DNA from: Hyphodiscus hymeniophilus
Lineage: Eukaryota > Ascomycota > Leotiomycetes > Helotiales > Hyphodiscaceae
Length of the DNA: 64,000 bases
Reading direction: 5' to 3'
Assembly: GCA_016508695.1 (NCBI GenBank)
Contig: VNKQ01000003.1
Location: 806,001 to 870,000 of the forward strand
The notes beneath the pieces were generated by a model, which was not told where the DNA came from, made no database searches, and saw only the letters and a program-made list of their open reading frames with translations. This document shows, one piece after another, positions 56,701-64,000 of the stretch; position 1 is the stretch's first letter; every line of letters begins with the position of its first letter. A program made the translations under genes and the position numbers.

Positions 56701-58452
56701 CAGATGGACGCGGGAGAGTAATCTCAACAAAAGAACATTATGGCACGCTGGCAGGGCGTAAGTACGAGTATGGCTTCACAAGGGATGGTCGACCTTTTCA
56801 TCGCATTCCCTAAGGCCGCTTGCAGGAAGAAGCTTCGTGTCTCTGCATGAAAGCGTACAGCCAAGTGTAAACACTGTCGCCTCGAGGAAGACAGAACAGC
56901 AATGCCGATCCAACTGACGAGGCATCAACTCAGGTCCAGTCGGCCAAGGATGAAGGGAGTTGAGCGCAAGGGGATGGGGTCCTCGACTTTATACATGCGA
57001 GGATGGAGCAGTGTCTCTCGCTAACATCGACTTCCTCAGTCTCCGACATCGAGGCTGATGGTGTGCGAGCGTGCTCAGCAAACAGGCTGAACAGCCTTGG
57101 ATTTTCAATGCCCTTGCGCTAGCATTATATTGGATCATGTGGCAGTGAGGCGTCCTCGGATCCCGCTACGGATATATATGCATATGCAACCAGGTAGCCA
57201 GGTCTCAGGGGTGCCACCCGTCAAGACTCAAGAGCTCTTGTGGCCGGTTTCGCCGAGGCTTCATCGTGGTCATGCAACAATGATGATTTGGGATGATTAC
57301 GAGGTGGTGGCGTGAGCCATGCAACCTCTTTCTCTTGCTTTCTGGAATCCGTTGAGAGCTTTCAATTGAAGGAGAGGGAGTCCATACACATGAGATCCGG
57401 GGGCCGCGAGGGCGACGATTCCTGAATCCTCACCCCTTTTGCTGGAAGCGGCTTGTGGGGGGCGGCTCCATTAATATTTAGACCTGGTCTCTCCCGCAGG
57501 ATTGGAGACGGTTTCGGACCTTTGTAATTTCGAATATCTTCCCCTTGCGCCTCCGACTCCTTTGTACATATCGATCTGCTTGTACTTACGGCTACCACTC
57601 TTCTGGTCTGGCGTTACTACTAGCCAGTCATATTTCCAATATCCCTTTAAAACATAAAAACATAACACTCTCCGTACGCCGCTTTGCGACTATCCACGTT
57701 GCATTTCGGTCATTTTATTTAGAGGAAGGATCACAGTCTTGGTGTCCAAGCTTTGTGTCGAGCGAGGCTGTCCCTGTCGTTCTTTCCATTCCAACTGATT
57801 CACGGGTACGGGTTCTTTACATTTCTTTACGGCCTTCCTATCAGTCCGAAAACAATAATCTCTGCTCTGCTCTCGGTCATTTTCCCAAATTCCTCATTCA
57901 ATTCCACGCTTTTGGTAAGGGTCTCTGTGCCCGGTTGCTTTGAGCAAACACATCGTTTGGGCAACGACTTCGACCCTTCCTGTCCTTTCTGATCGGCGTG
58001 TCTTTCATATTGGTTGTAGAATAGACCCAATTGGTATCATCGAAGAGTAGAAAGCTTGCGAGACACGAAAGAGGTACGTTGCACGCACTCGCTTGGCAGC
58101 AGAAACGCAAACATAGCATCCTTTAATTGTGGCTACCCGTGGTGGCCTCGAGACATTTTACAGCTCGAAGGATGGCAATGGACACACGACCTGCTACTAC
58201 CCGCTTCCCGAACCCACGAGATCGAAAAATACCACGCAGTCTTACCTTGTTGTTTGTTAGACTCTTCATCAAGATGAATACTGACGATGATATCAGGGGC
58301 TCGCATATTCACTCGTTTTCGCCAGTGAGCCAGAAGAGATCGACTCTCAATTTTCGGATAGTGCAACAATATCAACTTGAATCCAGCGAAAAGTGATTAC
58401 AGGCTTAGGGGCCACTGGTGATCCACAGCAGGACTGGGAGGAGATAATCATA
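53792..58452. other. Long intergenic region, 4.7 kb
   Basis: The longest gene-free stretch in the window. Only short open frames without recognisable protein occur on either strand. It includes an 8-nt tandem repeat (55955-55986). The right ~900 bp is pyrimidine-rich and probably the promoter and long leader (with possible non-coding exons) of the TCP11/SOK1 gene. No RNA gene recognised. Confidence 0.5.
55955..55986. repeat. TTTGACCA tandem repeat, four copies
   Basis: Four consecutive 8-nt units, the last slightly altered (TTTGACCA then AATC). Isolated short tandem repeat. Confidence 0.85.
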
Positions 58453-60514
58453 ATGGAACCCGACGCAAAAAGAGGCAGCAGAGAGAGAGGAAATAGTTTA
58501 GATGGCCATCCAAAACCCCCCTCGGCAAACGATGGATCGCTGGCGACTTCGCGGGTCAACGAGGCCCGATCGCAGACTTCGATAGATGTTACTGTCGATT
58601 CGCCGGAATATGGAATGGGTACGAGTCAATTGAGAGTCAACCATCCCCCGAGAACGAATTACGGTCCAACTCCCAAGCCCTCTCAGGTTAATAACACGGA
58701 ATCAAAGCAAAGCACCGTTACATTCGAACCTCCCGTGACGAAAACCACTCTTAGTGAGCTCGATGTGAACAAAATCGTCCATAATCCCAAACTACGGCAT
58801 GATATCAACTTTGATCCAGACCTCCATTTCAGACCAAATCTCGATGGCGAGAAGGGACGCAAGAAGAAGCAGAAAGCGGATGATTTCTGGAATACCATGC
58901 GATCACAGCTTCAGAGTTATTTACTGGACCGAGAAGCGTTTGAAAGAGAGCTTGGAGACGTGGAGTGGTGTTTGCCTGCAACTTTGAAAGCAATTCGAGG
59001 AATCCTCGAGACTCTGGTTCCTCCAAAAGATCGAGCATCGGTGGAGGAAATTTTCAACGTTGATTTATTGATGCAGCAATTCAGAAAAGGGGTCGCAGAC
59101 TTGATCAAACTCGCGACGTGGCTTTCGCATCTTTTAAAATGCCATTGCGCGCCGATGAGGGATGAGTGGGTAGATGATATGGTTACTCAGCTCAGTAATG
59201 GTGACCGAAATCATGATGTTGGCCAATTGGTTGACGGCATATTAAGTTTGATGGCGGTCCTGGAGGCTATGAAACTCGTAAGTTTTCCTCGCCAAATGTC
59301 CTATCCAGCATTACTGACCTGTATTCAAGGATGTAGCCAATCACCAAATCCGATGTCTTCGGCCACTTCTCATTGAAGACACAGTGCATTTTGAGCAAAA
59401 GTTCTTCATGAAAAAGATCGCAATGCGTCGCGTCGATATTGCCGGAGCACACGCTTGGTTTAAGCAATCAAGCAGCTTGCCAGATATAGGAGCATTAGAT
59501 GCATCTGTGCATTTGCAAGGCAACACTTGGGACTTCACGAAGGCGCTCGTGACTCTTACTCTGCCTTTGAGACCACCGAAGACGGTTCCCGATACTTTTC
59601 TCTTCGACGAGGAGCGTTTGGCCAAGCTGCGTGCGGATCTACTGGACCTGATCAACCTCGAAGTCTGTATGCAAATGTTTCGAAATCTTCAGCAAAGTAG
59701 CAGGAGTCAAGAGGCACGGTTTTTGGCTCATGATGATACTCCAGTAACTTCGTCCACATCCTCGCCTTACAATGGTCCCGCGTCTCCAGCGGACGACAAC
59801 ATTTTTTCTTCGCCAACACTTCCTTCTGAACATCACTTTGGACTGAAACCCAGCTCTCATCGCACATCACAGCACGGCCAGTTCCTTGGCCCCTCTAATC
59901 AACAGAGTTGGGTTCAAAATATCGAGAATCAGATCATCGCCTCTGCATCTACTAGCCCGCGGTCTTCACCAACATCCACCGCTTCAACACCTGCCACGAA
60001 TCCTCCAACTCCACTGTATCTGTCCCTTCCAGTCTCCGACTTGGCCAGCCAAGCTAGGAGCACATTCCAAGCCATTCTTGCCTCAGATACCACATCTCAG
60101 AGATGGACGTTGCTCTCGTCGTCCCTGGCTCTTCAGATCCTCCGCTCAACAAACACTTCTCTCACCCAACTCCCGCGATTCGAAAGCCACCTCGCGTTCC
60201 ACCTTACAAACACTCGCTCCAGCTTTTATCAAGAGGCCGAGAACCGCGTCCTCTCTCAACTATATCCCGCCTTACAGAAAATCGTTGCAACCTACACAAC
60301 CCTCACGTGTTTGCAGATATTTGAGTCTGCTACAGCACCCAAATCTGCTCCGGGCGTGAAGGTAAGCAGATCTATAGACGAGATCACCGAGATTGCCACA
60401 AGATTTGCACATATTGGCATCTTGCACTGGAGAGTATGGGCGCCTCTGGCATACTTGGTCGATCCGGACGCTGACGACAAAACTCCTGAGATGCAAGTTG
60501 GTAGTGCGCCTTGA
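58453..60514 (+). CDS. sok1: TCP11/SOK1-family protein (cAMP-PKA pathway)
   Basis: T-complex protein 11 family; yeast SOK1 suppresses loss of protein kinase A activity. Exons 58453-59277 and 59330-60514 (52-nt intron, GTAAGT donor, CTGAC branch, AAG end, phase 0) give 669 residues. The first ~115 residues are disordered. The TCP11 domain then runs through NFDPDLHFRPNLDGEKGRKK, DDFWNTMRSQLQSYLLDREA, LPATLKAIRGILETLVPPKD and RDEWVDDMVTQLSNGDRNHD. Across the splice it reads GILSLMAVLEAMKLDVANHQ and IRCLRPLLIEDTVHFEQKFF, then MRRVDIAGAHAWFKQS. A Ser/Pro/Thr-rich insert (~445-540) precedes the helical C-terminus (DLASQARSTFQAILASDTTS...). The frame is open ~60 bp upstream of the ATG with a CAG just before 58408, so an extra 5' exon is possible. 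Soluble; helical. Confidence 0.87.
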
Positions 60515-61261
60515 ATTGTGAATTGAAGGCCCGTCAATACTCGAGTCTCGCTACAACAGCATCAGCGCCGATTAGCGGCACGAGGAGCAAGTAAATATTA
60601 CTTTGCTGGCATTCGAGAGAATTATTACTGGCGAGCAAGTTTGAATTTTCAGCCTCGCCAGGATACGTTGGCTGAAGTCTAGCCGTTTACGAGCATCACG
60701 CTGCTTGCAGCACCCCCTGCATACATACATCTCATTTTTCATCGTTAGAAAGACAAATTATTGCATTTCGTTGGCGTCCTTGCAGCATTTCTCCAGAACT
60801 CCTGATACCCTCCAACCGTCTGGAAAAGTATGTAAAATAGGAAAGAAAGATGGAGATGCAGTTTATCTCTGTCCTCTTTCGACACGTTTGGGTCACATTT
60901 GAAACTTTCTTAGGAGATTGCTTGGACAAACGATTTGGGTTTGGAGGGGTTTTAATCATCATTGGCGGCGGGGTTTGTTGAATAGACTTGGAGGCTAAGC
61001 CCTGGCTTTGGAGTTCTTGATAGCGTTGTTTATGATAGCGTTGTGTCTTAAGAGGTTAGAGGAATCAAGAATATGTTTTCTCCTGGATTACATGACCGCG
61101 CCTGTGATGTGATGCTGAAGAAATGGTGACGGTTACGGCATTGCCTTATTGGCTCCGGTTTCTCATCGCCTGGAAATCATTTGAGAACGAAGAGGTTTGA
61201 GATGACGGATGTGCGACATTTCTGTAGCAAGCAATAATCATGTTGGATCTTTCGTTTAATC
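60515..61261. other. Convergent spacer
   Basis: 750 bp between the 3' ends of the TCP11/SOK1 gene and the minus-strand unknown gene. Nothing recognised. Confidence 0.5.
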
Positions 61262-62872
61262 TCAGCCCTCGTTCGGAGCAACGTTCACCACGCAGTCAGC
61301 CCCCAATTTATTAGGTCCAGATTCATTCGCGGAAGCCTCTATCATCGCCAGTTCGCTATCCGACGTCGCGACACCAGGGGAGCTCTCTCTCTTGTGCCAT
61401 ACATTCTCAGAGTCTTTCGTAAAGAGCTCTTCGTTTCGCAATTTATACTCCAACGAGCTCGTGACTGGAACTGCATTCTGTCGTCTGGTTAGCTAGTTCA
61501 TACACACACCGTAAATAAGTGAGAACTTACTGCGAGTTTTACACGCGTGATATTATGTAGAACATCCGTCAGTACCGCAGCGCTCAGCATTTGCCACGAG
61601 CGGATAAAGTAATCCACGATTGCCGCATCACTCAACTTGCAGTTCGACCACGGGTTCATGTAACGTTCCTCCTCCTCAGTGAATATCCGTTCTCGCTGAG
61701 CAATTTCATGGCAATGGAGATCGCGCTTCTCTTGATAAGTCATCTTGAGTCGTGCGTCTCTCTTGACATAAAGGACTTGTTCCTCAGTGAGGTCACATAG
61801 AGACGGCCCTGTTATCTCGTCCCTTTTCAGCAAGAAGTTTTCTACCAGTGCTGTAACGAAACCAAACTGCCACCAAGCCGTACGGCACGCTGATATTGTT
61901 TCGGCCCATGCACTTGGATTGGACTTGTGCCCAAATGCATCGCTAATTATGTCGATGACGAAAGTTGCACGGGAACCCACTGCTCCCTGCCAGAGGTAAA
62001 GGTGCTTCAAAAACCGTTCGTAATCGTCAACAGCGGTCTGCTGAGCAGATCTCCCCTCGGCGATTCGCTTGTCAATCCTGAGTGCCCAGCTCAGCAGCTT
62101 GTGAAGACTAGAGAACCAAAGTCAGCCATCGGTTGATATGGAACGCCTGAGCCGAGCTGAGCGGGCCTTTTCATTGCTTCAAAACGTACTCAGCCCTGCT
62201 TCTGTTCTGGCTTTTGAGCATGGCATCCCCGATATGGGAAACGGGAATTTGGTGCTCGCCATACAACAAGACATTGCTGGCGTACGAAGGGCGAAGGCAG
62301 GATTTGAGCGGATAGTCGAGATATTTACGAAGTTTGAAACACCTAAGCCAGGAAATGTTCGGCTTCTGGAACTTGAATTTGTGCCGATTCCGCCGCCTTG
62401 CGTTCATAACTCTCCGTGCTTCGATGACGGCTCTGCGCTGGATCTGCCTTCGGCCTGCGAAACCGACCTGTCGGTATGGTGAAGGTGGCATGATTCTCCT
62501 TGCTCCTCCTGGACACTCAGCCGATCTATGATGCGTGTCGTCCTTTCCGAAAAGCCACTCTGCTGTATCAGAGCAACTCAGACCGCTATTTAAAACCCTC
62601 CGCATGTACTTCTGTCAATACGATCTACATGCATGGAAAGCTTGTTCAGTGACTTACAAACATGAATCCCGGCGAGGTGAAGCCATTGGTTGTAAGGCAA
62701 TCGACGTATGAATGTCTCTATGCTGCTTTAACAGCTTATAGATAAACGACAGCACTTTGTCTTTAATAGATGTTGATGATGGAGAAGAAAGGAATGGGTC
62801 CGGCCCAGAACGACTGGAAGCTTCGTAACGTTGTCTGTCACGGCAGGAGCCAGGAACAGTATACTCGGACAT
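61262..62872 (-). CDS. Uncharacterised three-exon gene (335 residues)
   Basis: No family recognised. Exons 62658-62872, 61531-62107 and 61262-61477 join in phase. Intron 2 (53 nt) has GTAAGT, an excellent GCTAAC branch and CAG. Intron 1 is long (550 nt) with GTAAGT, a CTGAC branch and TAG. The product starts MSEYTVPGSCRDRQRYEASS. Its middle is helical with many aromatic and charged residues: FLHKLLSWALRIDKRIAEGR, FLKHLYLWQGAVGSRATFVI, ACRTAWWQFGFVTALVENFL, LTEEQVLYVKRDARLKMTYQ and IVDYFIRSWQMLSAAVLTDV. The last exon is hydrophilic. There is no signal peptide and no clear membrane span. Codon and residue use look like a real protein, possibly lineage-specific. Intron 1 may hide further exons, and a plus-strand open frame lies inside it. 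Confidence 0.6.
62138..62482 (+). other. Antisense open frame inside intron 1 of the 335-residue gene
   Basis: ATG-initiated, 114 residues, protein-like composition: MERLSRAERAFSLLQNVLSP, ASVLAFEHGIPDMGNGNLVL, AIQQDIAGVRRAKAGFERIV, then EIFTKFETPKPGNVRLLELE. No family recognised. Either a nested opposite-strand gene or a shadow of an unspliced exon on the minus strand, where coding-like frames also occur around 62430-62580. Confidence 0.3.
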
Positions 62873-63445
62873 CACAACTGCTCAAAGCAGTAGCACCACT
62901 TGGAGGGCAGCTGTTCACCAAGAGATGAGGAAGTGGTTTCCGCTTGATCAGATGGCTGTCGGACACTAGGTAAGCTTGTAAGCAATTTGAAACCTGCGAC
63001 GGGGATGAGGGTTATCTTCTTGCACTCCCTTTGCACCTCAGGAGGTAGTCAAAGTACATTTCTGACCTCTTCGAATCGTTGCAGTTATTCAAATGAGTTC
63101 AAAGCCTCAGGCCAGGACACAGGCTGATGACTATTCAGTATTGTCCATGCAATGTTACACTACTCCATGATTTGATGCAATTCCGCCCTTGGCCAATCCC
63201 TCCCCATTTTCTAACTCGCACAGACCCATAATTTATCATTCATCTTCGGTAAACACACAAGCTGTACCGTTGGTCCATCTCTTGCCAAAGGATAGAAAAC
63301 TCCATATCTCGTAGCATATTCCAACGCCTGTTGAAATGCAACATTCCTTAAACGCCAAAAGCTCCTTCATCGCTAACGACAGTGATACATGCTTGAGAGA
63401 ACAGATAAAAATTGAGACTCGAAATATAGCGACACAGGGGCAACA
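62873..63445. other. Intergenic between the unknown gene and sog2 3' end
   Basis: 573 bp, presumed promoter of the 335-residue gene and sog2 3' flank. No other feature. Confidence 0.5.
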
Positions 63446-63946
63446 TTAGAAAGCCATCTTTCCATTTCCATTAAACCTCGAGTTTGAAGAGTTCAGAGGA
63501 CTCAGGCCCGAGGCTGGAGTCATTGACCCATCGTTCAGGCTGGCGCTGGTCATCGTTCCATTTCGGGAGGAAGCGACGGAGCCCCCATTCATCGACAAAT
63601 AGGCGTCAGCACGCTCAAAAACGTTGCCACTAAACATCGCATTGTACGTGGCGCTCTGTGGCGTTGACGGAACTGTAGCTTGTACTGCGGGTCCAAGTGC
63701 AGCACTCTGAGGAGTCATAGGTAGTGGAATCTGGGATGCCGGCGATTGAGAGGTGTATGCAGAAGCGTTCGAGATGCTATTTGAGCTCGACAGAGTGGCT
63801 AGATAGGACCACGGCGACGCTTGGATGAGCTGACTGGTCTCCTTGATGACCTTCTGTAGCGGGCGAAGGAGAACAATAACATCCGTTGATAACAAGGTTG
63901 TTACGTTCTTCGCTTCTTTTACTTTCATGACGAGCTCCGTATAAGA
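63446..63946 (-). CDS. sog2: SOG2-like RAM-network leucine-rich repeat protein, last exon (runs off right edge)
   Basis: Sog2 binds the Kic1/Cbk1 (RAM) kinase network that controls polarised growth and cell separation. Only the C-terminal 166 codons are here. The exon starts at 63946 (SYTELVMKVKEAKNVTTLLS) after an intron whose 3' end is seen (GCTAAT branch, AAG acceptor) and whose 5' part lies beyond the window. Recognised blocks from the family's C-terminus: DVIVLLRPLQKVIKETSQLI, QASPWSYLA, MTPQSAALGPAVQATVPSTP and NVFERADAYLSMNGGS, followed by a Ser/Asn/Thr-rich tail ending NGKMAF. The N-terminal leucine-rich repeats expected for the family are outside the window, so the assignment rests on this tail alone. 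Confidence 0.72.
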   Translation of the reverse strand, partial: SYTELVMKVKEAKNVTTLLSTDVIVLLRPLQKVIKETSQLIQASPWSYLATLSSSNSISNASAYTSQSPASQIPLPMTPQSAALGPAVQATVPSTPQSATYNAMFSGNVFERADAYLSMNGGSVASSRNGTMTSASLNDGSMTPASGLSPLNSSNSRFNGNGKMAF

Positions 63947-64000
63947 CTTGAACATGTCTTATTAGCTGGAACTCAGAAGTACAGGGTGGGTTGACAGACC

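Noticed and set aside
62860..62872. Shared MSEYT start in the RAD52 frame (about 640) and the 335-residue gene
   Set aside because: A few identical residues only; the rest of the proteins is unrelated, so coincidence.

Overview
The window is from the nuclear genome of a filamentous ascomycete (Pezizomycotina). A Leotiomycetes/Helotiales-type host is my best guess but is not proven. The evidence is short introns (mostly 46-150 nt) with GTRNGT donors, CTAAC/CTGAC-like branch points and YAG acceptors, monocistronic genes on both strands, and recognisable ascomycete genes: RAD52, STS1/Cut8, a Ras2-type GTPase, an ApsA/Num1-type cortical PH protein, Arp1, a SUR7/PalI protein, PNGase A, RPS23, TAF13, a TCP11/SOK1 protein and SOG2. 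There is no operon structure, and I saw no CRISPR array, intact transposon, rRNA or tRNA.

Layout. 1-8.2 kb (all minus strand): the 5' part of rad52, running off the left edge; sts1; and a four-exon gene for a 1262-residue protein of unknown function with an RG-rich segment and a duplicated ~100-residue domain. 8.2-15.3 kb: a gene-poor stretch holding an internally deleted DHA2-type MFS transporter and traces of a small membrane protein gene. 15.3-16.1 kb: ras2. 19.4-22.5 kb: a six-helix integral membrane protein gene divergent from a type II haloacid dehalogenase gene. 25.7-29.9 kb: apsA/num1-like gene. 31.7-34.8 kb (minus): arp1 (centractin) and a SUR7/PalI-family gene. 36.0-39.7 kb: two convergent secreted genes with PI-PLC-X-like barrels. 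42.4-45.1 kb: a conserved small unknown protein followed by PNGase A. 46.4-48.0 kb: rps23 divergent from a disordered/coiled-coil protein gene. 48.4-48.7 kb: a possible 48-codon gene. 50.7-53.8 kb: taf13 and an EamA-type transporter. 58.5-60.5 kb: TCP11/SOK1 homologue. 61.3-62.9 kb (minus): an uncharacterised three-exon gene whose long first intron carries an antisense open frame. 63.4-64 kb (minus): last exon of sog2.

The genes are largely housekeeping or morphogenesis functions. ApsA/Num1 (cortical anchor of dynein) and Arp1 (dynactin filament) act in the same nuclear-migration pathway and lie about 2 kb apart, and Ras2, SOK1 and SOG2 belong to growth and polarity signalling. I see no secondary-metabolite cluster or defence island. 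The most unusual items are the gene-relic zone at 11-15 kb, the unknown 1262-residue protein, the antisense open frame near 62.3 kb and several micro-exon gene models. All coordinates come from hand-reading splice signals and checking reading-frame phase; no similarity search was run.
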